From: Ga0077530 sp035565975
GTDB taxonomy: Bacteria; Pseudomonadota; Alphaproteobacteria; Rhizobiales; Hyphomicrobiaceae
Assembly: GCA_035565975.1 (NCBI GenBank)
Contig: DATMRT010000118.1
Span: 1-54,072 of the forward strand
Direction of reading: 5' to 3'
Length of the DNA: 54,072 bases
Positions 46,278 to 54,072 of the stretch are shown in pieces; within the stretch, counting starts at the first letter, position 1; every line of letters starts with the position of its first letter. The notes beneath the pieces are model-generated. The model saw nothing but the letters and a program-made list of their open reading frames with translations, searched no databases and was not told the origin of the DNA. The translations under genes were made by a program, and so were the position numbers.

Positions 46278-47156
46278 ATGAGCAACGGCGTCGAATACAC
46301 GCCGCCCAAGGTCTGGACCTGGGACAAGGAGAGCGGCGGACGCTTCGCGAACATCAACCGCCCCATTGCCGGGCCGACGCACGAGAAGGAGCTCCCCGTC
46401 GGCAAGCATCCCTTTCAGCTCTACTCGCTGGCGACACCGAATGGCGTGAAGGTCACGGTGATGTTCGAGGAGCTGCTCGCGCTCGGCCATAAGAAGGCCG
46501 AGTACGACGCGTGGCTCATTCGCATCGGCGATGGCGATCAGTTCGGATCAGGCTTCGTCGCCATCAATCCGAACTCCAAGATCCCCGCGCTTCTCGATCG
46601 TACGAACCCGACCAAGCCGCGGCGCGTCTTCGAGTCCGGGTCGATCCTTCTCTATCTCGCGGAGAAGTTCAGCGCCTTCCTGCCCAAGGATCCGGACAAG
46701 CGTACCGAAGCCCTGAACTGGCTCTTCTGGCAGATGGGAGCCGCGCCCTATCTCGGGGGCGGCTTCGGCCACTTCTACGCCTACGCGCCCGCGAAGTGGG
46801 AGTACCCGATCAACCGCTTCGCCATGGAGGTGAAGCGCCAGCTCGATGTGCTGAACCGCCACCTTGCCGACAACGCCTACATGGCCGGTGACGAGTACAC
46901 CATCGCCGACATGGCCATCTGGCCCTGGTACGGTGCGCTCGCCAAGGGCCTGCTCTACGGCGCGGGCGAATTCCTCGACGGCGCGAGCTACAAGCACGTG
47001 AACCGCTGGACGGAGGAGATTGCCGCGCGCCCTGCCGTCAAGCGGGGGCGCATGGTCAACCGCGCGCAGGGCGATCCGGCAAGCCAGCTCCACGAGCGCC
47101 ACGACGCCAGCGACTTCGAAACAAAGACGCAGGACAAGCTCGCCGCCAAGGCATGA
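46278..47156 (+). CDS. yghU: Glutathione S-transferase, YghU-type disulfide-bond oxidoreductase
   Basis: The product has 292 residues; GGAG precedes the ATG by seven. It has the characteristic long N-terminal extension (YTPPKVWTWDKESGG..FANINRP) and the thioredoxin-like domain with ATPNGVKVTVMFEEL, where Thr and Asn take the place of a catalytic Tyr, Ser or Cys. FVAINPNSKIPALLD and FESGSILLYLAEK follow, then a helical C-terminal domain. It binds two glutathione molecules and reduces disulfides of small thiols. A strong terminator follows. Confidence 0.92.
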   Translation: MSNGVEYTPPKVWTWDKESGGRFANINRPIAGPTHEKELPVGKHPFQLYSLATPNGVKVTVMFEELLALGHKKAEYDAWLIRIGDGDQFGSGFVAINPNSKIPALLDRTNPTKPRRVFESGSILLYLAEKFSAFLPKDPDKRTEALNWLFWQMGAAPYLGGGFGHFYAYAPAKWEYPINRFAMEVKRQLDVLNRHLADNAYMAGDEYTIADMAIWPWYGALAKGLLYGAGEFLDGASYKHVNRWTEEIAARPAVKRGRMVNRAQGDPASQLHERHDASDFETKTQDKLAAKA

Positions 47157-47162
47157 TCAAGT

Positions 47163-47205
47163 GCGTGGGCGGCCTCCGATAGGTCGCCCACGCTCATTCT
47201 ATTTT
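47163..47205 (+). terminator. Rho-independent terminator after yghU
   Basis: GCGTGGGCG (47163-47171) and CGCCCACGC (47185-47193) form a perfect 9-bp stem, followed by the T-rich TCATTCTATTTTCTA. It begins 7 bases after the yghU stop and separates it from the convergent NIPSNAP gene. Confidence 0.8.
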
Positions 47206-47538
47206 CTAGCTCGAGGGTGTGCCCTTCGGCACCTTGAAGAACGGCGCCGGCACGAGCAGCTTGTTCTCCACCTTGACGACGAGCGGCCTCATCTTCTTCG
47301 CGTAGGACTGCCACTCAGGTGCCGCGAGCAGGCGCTTGCGGCGCTCGAAGCGGTCGTCGAGGCTCTCATATCCCCACATGTGGACGATCTGATTGAGCGG
47401 CCCGAAGTCCGTGTAGTAGTAGCCAACCATGTTGCCGAGTATGCGCACCTGGCATTCCATGCCTTCCTCCTCATAGAGCTTCAGGAAGACCGGAACCTGC
47501 CCGGCATTCAGCGTATAGATCCGCTCATCCACGAACAT
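47206..47538 (-). CDS. NIPSNAP-family protein, second copy
   Basis: The product has 110 residues; GAGG is eight bases before the ATG at 47538. It opens MFVDERIYTLNAGQVPVFLK and has QIVHMWGYESLDDRFERRK and KVENKLLVPAPFF, typical of the family. It parallels the protein at 28348-28674 in size and layout but differs in most residues. Function unknown. Confidence 0.86.
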   Translation of the reverse strand: MFVDERIYTLNAGQVPVFLKLYEEEGMECQVRILGNMVGYYYTDFGPLNQIVHMWGYESLDDRFERRKRLLAAPEWQSYAKKMRPLVVKVENKLLVPAPFFKVPKGTPSS

Positions 47539-47672
47539 GCGTAAACCTCGCTCGATTGTTGACCGGGAGCGAACATAGTCGATCACCGGCGAAGCGCGAG
47601 CGCGTCCTGGTATCAGCGGGATTGCATTTCCGGCCGCCTGAAGCAGCGGACTCGAGAAGTCCGACGCTTTGG

Positions 47673-48257
47673 CTATCGCGCGCGTGGCGGCACGACATCC
47701 TTGAAGGCGTCGAAGCCCTTCCAGGCGGGCTCGAGCGGCGCAACGCCTTCGCAAGGGACGTAGGGGGATGCCTCGCCTTTGCCCAGATTCGGAATGTAGC
47801 GCGGGCAGTTCGGAAAGATGTGCTCCGGTACGACGCGCACGATGATCTGCGCGCCAGGCTTGCTGCCGATCAATGGATCGTCGAGGCGTACGCTCGCGCG
47901 GCCATTGACCCGCAGCCGTTTGGGCTTCTCCCCCATCTCGATGAAGAGCATTCCGACCTGCGGATTGGTGCGGATATTGCCGATGCTCTTGAACATGCCG
48001 TTGCCGTCATAGTCGGGAAAGGCGAGCAGGTCCGGCGCCTCGATGCTGACGAACCCTGGCGGCCCGCCCTTGAACGAGCAGTCCGGGTGCCCGTCCGCGT
48101 CAGCCGTCGCGAGAAAGAAGTAATTCACGCCTTCGATGAAGGCCTTGTCCTCGTCCTTGAACCTGTCGCGCCAAAGGCGCTCGACGAGACGATCAGCAAG
48201 CGGCCTCGAGCCGAAATGATCCTGAAGCTCGCGATTGCCGTCATGGTACATGGGCAT
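47673..48257 (-). CDS. PNPOx-like flavin-binding split-barrel protein
   Basis: The product has 194 residues, started at the ATG at 48257 since GGAGG is eight bases ahead. The fold is suggested by FIEGVNYFFLATADADGHPD, CSFKGGPPGFVSI, LAFPDYDGNGMFKSIGNIRT and VGMLFIEMGEKPKRLRVNGR. The group is annotated as pyridoxamine-5'-phosphate oxidase-like but usually has other activities with FMN or F420. Substrate not known. It lies upstream of the NIPSNAP gene on the same strand. Confidence 0.86.
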   Translation of the reverse strand: MPMYHDGNRELQDHFGSRPLADRLVERLWRDRFKDEDKAFIEGVNYFFLATADADGHPDCSFKGGPPGFVSIEAPDLLAFPDYDGNGMFKSIGNIRTNPQVGMLFIEMGEKPKRLRVNGRASVRLDDPLIGSKPGAQIIVRVVPEHIFPNCPRYIPNLGKGEASPYVPCEGVAPLEPAWKGFDAFKDVVPPRAR

Positions 48258-48470
48258 GGCCTGCACCTCCGACACTGGGCGACTAGCGATTTTATCCTGC
48301 GTTCAAACCTTCCGCCAGGGATGAACGCTTGAGCGATATCTCCTTTGGTGCGGCCGCCGGATCACGATCCATGCATATCCACGTTCATAACGACGTGCAG
48401 AAATAATCGTGCTGGCGCCGCGAAACTTTTGGCTCGACATTCCTGGTATATGAGATGGGAGGGTCTGCAA

Positions 48471-49103
48471 ATGCCGCATCCGAGCATGATTGACCTTGAC
48501 GTCGTACGCAACGCCCCGCTTTCCCACGAGCCTTACGACTTCTTCTGCGCCTCACACTTCCTCCGAGAGGAGGCAGTCAGCGACCTGCGGCGGGATTTCC
48601 CCGACATCAGCAAACCCGGCTATCTGGCGGTAGACGAAGTGCTGATCAAGGGGCGCTTCAAGACCTTGATCGACGAGGTCGAGAGCCCTGAGCTGACCGA
48701 GACGCTGTCGCAGAAGTTCGGCATAAATCTGCACCCTTATCCGCGCCTCACGACCATCATGGGCCGTTCGCAGGCCAAATACGGCGCCATTCATACGGAC
48801 GGCGCTTCCAAGGTAATGACCATGTTGGTTTACTTGAATGACGGCTGGGAGGTCGATGGGGGCGGCCGGCTCCGCGTACTCTATGACGGCGAGCACTATG
48901 AGCCTTATGCGCTCGAGGTGCCGCCGACCATGGGCCAGATCTTTGCATTCCTGCGCGCCGACAATTCCTGGCACGGGCACAAACCATTTATAGGCCCGCG
49001 CAAAGTCGTGCAGGTCGCCTGGATCAAGAACCAAGCGGAGCTCGAGCGGAAAAGGAAGCGCAACATCGCAGCCCAGTTTTTGAAGGCCATTTTCGGCGGA
49101 TAG
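48471..49103 (+). CDS. 2OG-Fe(II) oxygenase
   Basis: The product has 210 residues; GGAGGG is seven bases before the ATG at 48471. The Fe(II) triad is H108, D110 (AIHTDG) and H168 (NSWHGHKP), and R177 (GPRKVVQ) would hold 2-oxoglutarate. Motif spacing is that of the prolyl-4-hydroxylase-like group. It hydroxylates an unknown target. No close functional neighbour is evident. Confidence 0.86.
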   Translation: MPHPSMIDLDVVRNAPLSHEPYDFFCASHFLREEAVSDLRRDFPDISKPGYLAVDEVLIKGRFKTLIDEVESPELTETLSQKFGINLHPYPRLTTIMGRSQAKYGAIHTDGASKVMTMLVYLNDGWEVDGGGRLRVLYDGEHYEPYALEVPPTMGQIFAFLRADNSWHGHKPFIGPRKVVQVAWIKNQAELERKRKRNIAAQFLKAIFGG

Positions 49104-49286
49104 AAGCGGCGCCGAGTTGGCCCGAACCACATTATTCGTTGCCGGATCGGCCGCGCCAATTTCCAGCCACCCGCCGTCGCGGGAACTGGTCTCTTTCTGC
49201 ACGCAAGCAGTGCACGCCAACGGCCAGTCGGCTCGGCCATGGACATGAGGGAGACGACGGTCATCACCGTCATCTCCCCACCGAAC

Positions 49287-49529
49287 CTAGCAGCGGTGAA
49301 TGCGCATGCAGCGACGAAAACGCCAGCCAGCGCCCCAGCGATAGCGGCACTCACGGTACCAGCGCCGGCAATAGCCGTAGTAATGGACCTTCTTAATCAG
49401 GGGGCTATCCACCGCTGGATGTATAGGCGTAGCGGGCGCGGCTCCAGCGGGAGAGCCAAAGAGCACGACACCGCCGAGGGCCAGCAGAGCGGCAGTCGGC
49501 AATGCGAAAGAGCGAAGGGTGCGTTTCAT
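49287..49529 (-). CDS. Small secreted Arg/Tyr/Cys-rich protein
   Basis: The product has 80 residues with a signal peptide (FALPTAALLALGGVVLFGSP, ending AGAAPA). The mature part is short and ends YYGYCRRWYRECRYRW and MRIHRC: rich in Arg, Tyr, Trp and with four Cys. GGGGA is five bases ahead of the ATG. Similar small secreted proteins are common in Hyphomicrobiales, with no known function. Confidence 0.65.
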   Translation of the reverse strand: MKRTLRSFALPTAALLALGGVVLFGSPAGAAPATPIHPAVDSPLIKKVHYYGYCRRWYRECRYRWGAGWRFRRCMRIHRC

Positions 49530-49761
49530 GGGATCCCCATCTGTGAGTTGGTGAGGATCGAATGGTGCCGCTTCCGTTTTGCACGCGTTCTTCAGGTTCT
49601 TTTCAGTTTGTAACAGCGCCAACAAGACCTGGGTTGAGCCTTCGCGGTGGGATGCCACCCTGCGCGCCATTCGCGCGGGCGCTGGTCCGAATGGATGCTC
49701 GAGGTCGAGGCGCGTGCCATGATCGCCTGATCTCAGCACCGCCAAGGGCCGGCCAAGCCCT

Positions 49762-49848
49762 TGGTGCCTCAGGAGGGACTCGAACCCCCACGCCCTCGCA
49801 GGCAACAGATTTTGAGTCTGCCGCGTCTACCGGTTCCGCCACTGAGGC
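49762..49848 (-). tRNA. tRNA-Leu (anticodon CAA)
   Basis: An 87-base class II tRNA including an encoded CCA (plus-strand TGG at 49762-49764). The acceptor stem pairs GCCTCAG with CTGAGGC. The anticodon stem GCAGA/TCTGT encloses CTCAAAA, giving anticodon CAA, which reads TTG leucine codons. The long variable arm TGCCTGCGAGGGCG and the T-loop GGTTCGAGTCC fit tRNA-Leu. Confidence 0.95.
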
Positions 49849-50056
49849 AACGGCGCGGCACTATAGCGGCGGCCAGCCCCCCGTCAACGGAGCGCAGTTC
49901 CCTCGCCGCATTCTCCGCCCGCTGAGCCTGCAGACTTGCGGCTGGCGGGTGTGACCTGCATACAAAGTCAGCAAGCCAGTGGCCTCGGGGGCACCGGCCA
50001 CAGGCTGTCGTGCGCAGCCAATCCCTTCATTGCCGAAGCGGCGCTTGGAGAGCCAG

Positions 50057-51694
50057 GTGGAAAGCATAACGACATCACTATTTCTACTGCTTGCCGTCGT
50101 CCTCAGCGGCATTATTGCCCGAGCGCTACCCTTCGCATTGCCGCTCCCGCTTGTGCAGATCGGCCTCGGCGCGGCGATCGGCAGCGTCGCACACCTCCGC
50201 GTCGAGCTTGAGCCGCACATCTTCTTTTTGCTGTTCCTGCCGCCCCTCTTGTTCCTCGACGGCTGGCGCATCCCGAAAGAAGGCCTCTTTCGCGACAAGG
50301 GAACGATCCTCGAACTTGCGCTCGGCCTCGTCGTGCTCACGGTGCTCGGCGTCGGGCTGCTCATCCACTGGATGATCCCGGCCATGCCCCTCGCGGTCGC
50401 CTTCGCGCTGGCGGCAATCCTTTCGCCGACAGACCCTATTGCAGTATCCGCCATTGCGGCACGCACGCCCATACCGAAGCGCTTGATGCACGTCCTTGAA
50501 GGCGAATCCCTTCTGAACGACGCATCCGGCCTCGTCTGCATGCGCTTTGCCGTCGCTGCCGCGCTGACGGGAACTTTCTCCCTCTTCTCCGCCTTCGGCA
50601 CATTTCTGTGGCTCGCGATCGGCGGCATCGCGATCGGCGTCGGCGTCACGTGGGCCACCATGATCGCCAAAGACTATGCGTCGCGGCGTCTTGGTGAAGA
50701 GAGCGGCTCGCAGATCCTCATCAGCCTGCTCATTCCATTCGGTGCCTATCTGCTTGCCGAGCACCTTCACTGCTCGGGCATTCTCGCGGCCGTCGCGGCG
50801 GGCATCACGATGAGTTATGCGGAGCAGAGTGGCCAGGCGCTCGCCGTCACGCGCGTCCGTCGCACCGCCGCCTGGGACCTCCTGCAGTTCTCGCTCAATG
50901 GCATCATCTTCGTCCTGCTAGGCGAGCAGCTCCCGGCCATCGCCGGCGAGGCCGCCGACGCCTTGAGCGAGGCGGGGCATCAGCATTGGATCTGGCTGCC
51001 GATCTACGTCCTGGTGATCAATTTCGCGCTCGCGGCCCTGCGCTTCGCGTGGGTGTGGGTGTCCTTTCGCTTCACGATGTACCGGGCGCGGCGCAACGGC
51101 GACACCATTCAGTATCCGGGGTGGCGGCTCGTCGCGGCCACCTCGCTGGCGGGCGTCCGCGGCGCGATCACGCTCGCCGGCATTCTGACCTTGCCCCTGA
51201 GCATGCCGGACAGCACGCCGTTTCCTGCTCGCGATCTCGCGATCTTCCTTGCCGCGGGTGTCATCATCGTATCGTTGGTGGCCGCGAGCATCGGGCTCCC
51301 GCACCTGCTCAAAGGCCTGAAGCTGCCTCCTGAACCTTCAGTAGATCGTCGCGAGAATATCGCCCGCCTCGCAGCGGCCCGAGCGGCGATCAAGGCCATC
51401 GAGCGCAAGCAGCACGAGCTTGGGCAGGGACGTAGCGACGCGAATCTCTACGCGGAGGCCGCCGTGCGCCTCATGGACCTCTATCGCCAGAGGATCGACG
51501 GACGGACAAAGACCGGAGAAGATGCCGAGCTCGTGCGCCATATCGAAGAGATCGAGCACAAGCTTCGCGTCGAAGGCCTGAAGGCGGAGCGCGACGAACT
51601 CTTCCGGCTGGGCCGGTCACAGCGTGTTCCGCAAGACGTCATTCGCAAGCTGGTGCGCGAAGTCGACTACATGGAAACGCGCTACGTGCACTGA
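50057..51694 (+). CDS. Na+/H+ antiporter, CPA1 family
   Basis: The product has 545 residues, GTG start at 50057 with GGAG six bases before; the open frame continues upstream but reads as noise. Twelve to thirteen helices. SPTDPIAVSAI and GESLLNDASGLV are the family's ion-binding motifs (the ND acid pair), and LAGVRGAITLAGIL is also typical. A soluble, helical tail of about 110 residues follows. It exchanges Na+ (or K+) for H+ to hold pH and salt balance. It resembles the E. coli YjcE/NhaP group. Confidence 0.92.
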   Translation: MESITTSLFLLLAVVLSGIIARALPFALPLPLVQIGLGAAIGSVAHLRVELEPHIFFLLFLPPLLFLDGWRIPKEGLFRDKGTILELALGLVVLTVLGVGLLIHWMIPAMPLAVAFALAAILSPTDPIAVSAIAARTPIPKRLMHVLEGESLLNDASGLVCMRFAVAAALTGTFSLFSAFGTFLWLAIGGIAIGVGVTWATMIAKDYASRRLGEESGSQILISLLIPFGAYLLAEHLHCSGILAAVAAGITMSYAEQSGQALAVTRVRRTAAWDLLQFSLNGIIFVLLGEQLPAIAGEAADALSEAGHQHWIWLPIYVLVINFALAALRFAWVWVSFRFTMYRARRNGDTIQYPGWRLVAATSLAGVRGAITLAGILTLPLSMPDSTPFPARDLAIFLAAGVIIVSLVAASIGLPHLLKGLKLPPEPSVDRRENIARLAAARAAIKAIERKQHELGQGRSDANLYAEAAVRLMDLYRQRIDGRTKTGEDAELVRHIEEIEHKLRVEGLKAERDELFRLGRSQRVPQDVIRKLVREVDYMETRYVH

Positions 51695-51711
51695 CTGCGG
51701 GCCTCGGCCGC

Positions 51712-52392
51712 TCAGCCGCGCGCGCCCTCCGGGTTCAGCGCCACAGCCGTGCCGATCATGCTGTCGCGCGTCACCAGCCGGGCGAGTTCTTCCGCGCTCC
51801 AGCCATCAGTGCCCTCGGGTCGCATGGGCATGACGAGATAGCGGCAGTCGGCCGTCGAATCGACGACACGCACCTCGACGCTGTCGGGCAGCTCCGTGCC
51901 AAACTCGGCCAGCACCGCGCGCGGCTCGCGCACGGTCCGCGTGCGGTAGGCGCGCGACTTGTACCAGAGCGGCGGCAGACCGAGGATCGTGCGCGGATAG
52001 CAGGAGCAGAGCGTGCACACGATCATGTTGTGCACCTTCGGCGTATTCTCCAGCACGACGAGCTTCAAGCCCGGCAGATCCATGCCCATTTCCTGGACGC
52101 CGGCATTGCCGTCTGCCAGCAACCGCGCCTTGAAGTCCGGATCAGTCCACGCACGCGCAATGACGCGGGCACCGTTCTCCGGCACCTTGCCGTCCCATTC
52201 CTCGATCATGTCCTCGACTTCGCGCGCGGTGATGATGCCCTTCTGGATCAGCAGCTCGCGCATCGCGATTTCGAGAAACTCCCACTCCTCGGTCGGCTCC
52301 TTGATGTCCGGCTGAAAGGGGCCGTGGTCGTGCGGATGGTCATGATCGTGGTGATGCTCGTGTTCATGATCGTGTTCATGATCGTGCGTCAT
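51712..52392 (-). CDS. Nitrile hydratase alpha / thiocyanate hydrolase gamma-like subunit with His-rich N-terminus
   Basis: The product has 226 residues. The metal site is C126-T127-L128-C129-S130-C131; Thr in the second place points to a cobalt-type centre rather than iron (Fe enzymes have Ser there). Flanking family motifs are LGLPPLWYKSRAYR, VREPRAVLAEFGT and LVTRDSMIGTAVA. The usual Trp-Pro after the cluster is Arg-Thr. Residues 3-22 carry 12 His in alternation with Asp/Glu, unusual for the family and possibly a metal store or chaperone tail. The start overlaps the preceding stop as ATGA. Third gene of the operon, as scnC is in scnBAC. Confidence 0.88.
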   Translation of the reverse strand: MTHDHEHDHEHEHHHDHDHPHDHGPFQPDIKEPTEEWEFLEIAMRELLIQKGIITAREVEDMIEEWDGKVPENGARVIARAWTDPDFKARLLADGNAGVQEMGMDLPGLKLVVLENTPKVHNMIVCTLCSCYPRTILGLPPLWYKSRAYRTRTVREPRAVLAEFGTELPDSVEVRVVDSTADCRYLVMPMRPEGTDGWSAEELARLVTRDSMIGTAVALNPEGARG

Positions 52393-52712
52393 GCCGCCCT
52401 CCGCGATTTCGCGTCGTCGTCCGCTTCCAGCCACTGCTCGTAGATCTCGACCACCAGGCTGTCACTCGGACCATACGTACCTTCGCCACTCCAAAGCTCA
52501 TCCATGGTGAAGCGGACCCAGTACAGCGTCACTTCCGGCGTGTCGTAGCGCCCGACGGCGAGGTCCTCGGGATTGTGAAACTCGCCCAAGCGGCGCTCGA
52601 CCACGCCGTGCTTGCCGCGCAGGTACCACGGCGTGCGGATATGCACAGGCTGCGGTTGCAGAGGATGCTCGGCCCGCACTTTCACCGCCTGACCGATCTC
52701 GAATGCCGCCAT
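52389..52712 (-). CDS. Nitrile hydratase beta C-terminal domain / thiocyanate hydrolase alpha-like subunit
   Basis: The product has 107 residues. It is the SH3-like barrel of NHase beta, normally the C-terminal half of a 220-residue chain: FEIGQAVKVRAEHPLQPQ, HIRTPWYLRGKHGVVERRL, GEFHNPEDLAVGRYDTPE and VTLYWVRFTMDELW are its marks. Here it is a separate gene. GGAGA precedes the ATG at 52712, which overlaps the upstream stop by one base. It would cover the metal centre of the next subunit. Confidence 0.88.
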   Translation of the reverse strand: MAAFEIGQAVKVRAEHPLQPQPVHIRTPWYLRGKHGVVERRLGEFHNPEDLAVGRYDTPEVTLYWVRFTMDELWSGEGTYGPSDSLVVEIYEQWLEADDDAKSRRAA

Positions 52713-53041
52713 CAGCACTTCTCCGCCTGTCCCGCGAGCCGCGCCTTAACCTCCGCGAGCTTGGCATCGATCTCGCGCTCGGTCACGACGCCCTTCTCGA
52801 TGAGCAGGCCCCGCAGCGCATAGGCCCATTTCTCGTAGTAGCCGGCGGCGTTGTAGTGCTCGGGTGTAAGGCTCTCGATCGTGCGGCGCATCTCGTCCAC
52901 GACCCAATAGCTGCGCGGGTTCGAGCGCATGAGTTGCATGAGGGCGTCGACGCGGCGCTCGGAGAGCGTCGGCACGTGCTCGTGATTGTCGACTGGCCCG
53001 CCGGGCTCGCCGCCCATGTCATGCACGCCGCGCTCGGCCAT
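52712..53041 (-). CDS. Nitrile hydratase beta N-terminal domain / thiocyanate hydrolase beta-like subunit
   Basis: The product has 109 residues, ATG at 53041 with GGAGG ahead; the open frame extends upstream without a good start. It holds GVHDMGG near the N-terminus, the classical opening of NHase beta chains, then helical residues SYWVVDEMRRTIESLTPEHY, YYEKWAYALRGLLIEKGVVT. First gene of the three, in the same order as scnB-scnA-scnC of thiocyanate hydrolase. The three coupled genes should make one hetero-oligomer. Confidence 0.87.
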   Translation of the reverse strand: MAERGVHDMGGEPGGPVDNHEHVPTLSERRVDALMQLMRSNPRSYWVVDEMRRTIESLTPEHYNAAGYYEKWAYALRGLLIEKGVVTEREIDAKLAEVKARLAGQAEKC

Positions 53042-53195
53042 ACTCGCCTCCTCTTGCCTGCTTACCCGGCATCCTTGCGGCGACCGGGGTGGTCCGTCAA
53101 CCACGACCAAGCAAAAATGCCGCGGCCCGAAACCCCAAGGGCATTGTCCGGCCCGCAACTTGCAGACTAAATCAGTCTCCGATCAGGGAGGGATT

Positions 53196-53783
53196 ATGCT
53201 TCGCCGATTGTATGACTGGACGATGGCGCTTGCCGCCCGCAAGACCGCGGAATACTGGCTGGCCTTTATTGCTTTCGTCGAGAGTTCGGTCTTTCTCATC
53301 CCGGCCGACGTGCTGTTCCTCCCGATGGCGCTCGCCCGCCCGGACCGCGCGTACCGCTATGCCATCGTCGCGACAGTGGCCTCCGTACTCGGCGGTATCG
53401 CGGGCTGGTACATCGGCTATTACGCCTTCGACGCGATCGCCAAGCCCGCCCTCGAGCTCTATGGCAAGTACGACGATTTCCTGCGCCTGCGTGAATCCGC
53501 CGATGCCGACCTCGTGCTTCTGCTGCTGGTCACCTCCGGCCTGTCGCATCTCCCGCCGATCAAGGTGGTGACAATCCTGTCCGGCGCACTGCACATCAAC
53601 ATCTGGCTGTTCATCGCATCGGCGATCGTTGCACGTGGCGCGCGCTTCCTGTTCCTTGCCTGGCTGCTCAACCGTTACGGCGCGCCGATCCGCCACTTCA
53701 TCGAGGAGCGTCTCGGCACGATCGCGGCGCTGGCCTGCGCCGCGGTGATCGGGTTGTACGTCGTGGTGAGGTATGTGACATAA
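53196..53783 (+). CDS. DedA/YqaA-type (SNARE-associated) membrane protein
   Basis: The product has 195 residues; GGGAGGG precedes the ATG. It has four to five membrane segments; FIAFVESSVFLIPADVLFLPMALA and VLGGIAGWYIGYYAFDAI are typical of the YqaA/DedA (VTT) fold, thought to move lipids or keep proton-motive force. A basic motif NRYGAPIRHFIEERLG follows. It is divergent from the nitrile hydratase-like operon. The substrate is unknown. Confidence 0.87.
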   Translation: MLRRLYDWTMALAARKTAEYWLAFIAFVESSVFLIPADVLFLPMALARPDRAYRYAIVATVASVLGGIAGWYIGYYAFDAIAKPALELYGKYDDFLRLRESADADLVLLLLVTSGLSHLPPIKVVTILSGALHINIWLFIASAIVARGARFLFLAWLLNRYGAPIRHFIEERLGTIAALACAAVIGLYVVVRYVT

Positions 53784-53845
53784 GAGACCGGCATGTGCGC
53801 ACGATCCGCCTCATGCCTGCTTCTCAACAGGAAGGGCGATCGGAA

Positions 53846-54072
53846 ATGAGCGCTATCGAGCATCCTCACGTCGACGGTCTCTTCAAGAACCCGGCCTATT
53901 CGCACGTCGCGATCGCATCGGGCGCCCGCACGATCTACATCTCGGGGCAGGTCGCGATGGACAGCCAAGGCAACCTGGTCGGTGCCGGCGATCTCGGCGC
54001 GCAGACCGAGCAGGTCATGCGCAATCTCGGCTTGGCGCTCGCGGGCGCAGGCGCGAGCTTCGCCGACGTCGT
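53846..54072 (+). CDS. RidA-family protein, start only
   Basis: About 75 residues are seen before the right edge; start ATG at 53846. The beginning (YSHVAIASGARTIYISGQVA) and AGDLGAQTEQVMRNLGLALA match the RidA/YjgF/YER057c family, which hydrolyses reactive enamine/imine intermediates. The C-terminal half, with the catalytic Arg and the final strands, lies outside. A GGAA stretch is the only ribosome-site candidate. Confidence 0.85.
   Translation, partial: MSAIEHPHVDGLFKNPAYSHVAIASGARTIYISGQVAMDSQGNLVGAGDLGAQTEQVMRNLGLALAGAGASFADV

Noticed and set aside
52321..52392. A short DNA repeat that could be a microsatellite
   Set aside because: It is the coding sequence for the His-rich tail of the metal subunit, in frame with a sound start.

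Overview
The window is high-GC DNA from an alphaproteobacterium, most likely of the order Hyphomicrobiales (Rhizobiales). This rests on the family content (CDGSH protein, DUF6867 in a liv operon, stand-alone CpaC-type N-domain, small secreted Cys-rich proteins), on the HDAC-like / xseB / dxs neighbourhood, and on a perfect TTAA-N7-TTAA CtrA-type site. It looks chromosomal. No insertion sequence, phage or CRISPR array was seen. The species cannot be named from the sequence.

Region by region. 1-10 kb: the start of a CorA-type Mg transporter, a membrane protein, a gene-poor stretch with strong hairpins, tRNA-Thr(CGU), a decayed fabI remnant, a Cys-rich/PRC-barrel envelope protein, a DUF3302/HlyD pair, a secreted trypsin-like protease, small helical proteins and a receiver domain that has lost its phospho-acceptor Asp. 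10-17 kb: a complete branched-chain amino-acid type ABC transporter (livHMGF, DUF6867, binding protein) plus a second, divergent binding protein. 17-27 kb: CDGSH protein, nitrilase-fold amidase, a tripartite tricarboxylate transporter with two TctC receptors, and SDR, FAH-family hydrolase, zinc dehydrogenase and enolase-superfamily genes. The last set fits a non-phosphorylative sugar-acid route: uptake by TctABC, dehydration by the enolase-family enzyme, oxidation by a dehydrogenase, and C-C hydrolysis by the FAH enzyme.

27-33 kb: CpaC-like N-domain protein, cupin, NIPSNAP protein, HDAC-like amidohydrolase, xseB and dxs (isoprenoid precursor synthesis). 33-35 kb: DUF985 cupin and a secreted caspase-like/SH3/YARHG protein. 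35-45 kb: a sugar or glycan locus with two divergent nucleotide-sugar epimerases, three tandem paralogous CgeB/GT-like proteins of about 350 residues, a GH39-like glycosidase, a short SPFH protein, a TylF-type methyltransferase and a GT87-like membrane transferase. This is the best candidate for an undescribed pathway.

45-54 kb: SMP-30 lactonase, YghU-type GST, a second NIPSNAP protein, a PNPOx-like flavoprotein, a 2OG-Fe(II) oxygenase, tRNA-Leu(CAA), a CPA1 Na+/H+ antiporter, a three-gene nitrile hydratase/thiocyanate hydrolase-like operon whose metal-site subunit has a His-rich N-terminus, a DedA/YqaA-like protein and the start of a RidA-family gene. The nitrile hydratase-like operon is the second notable system: its beta chain is split in two as in thiocyanate hydrolase, and no activator gene is visible in the window.
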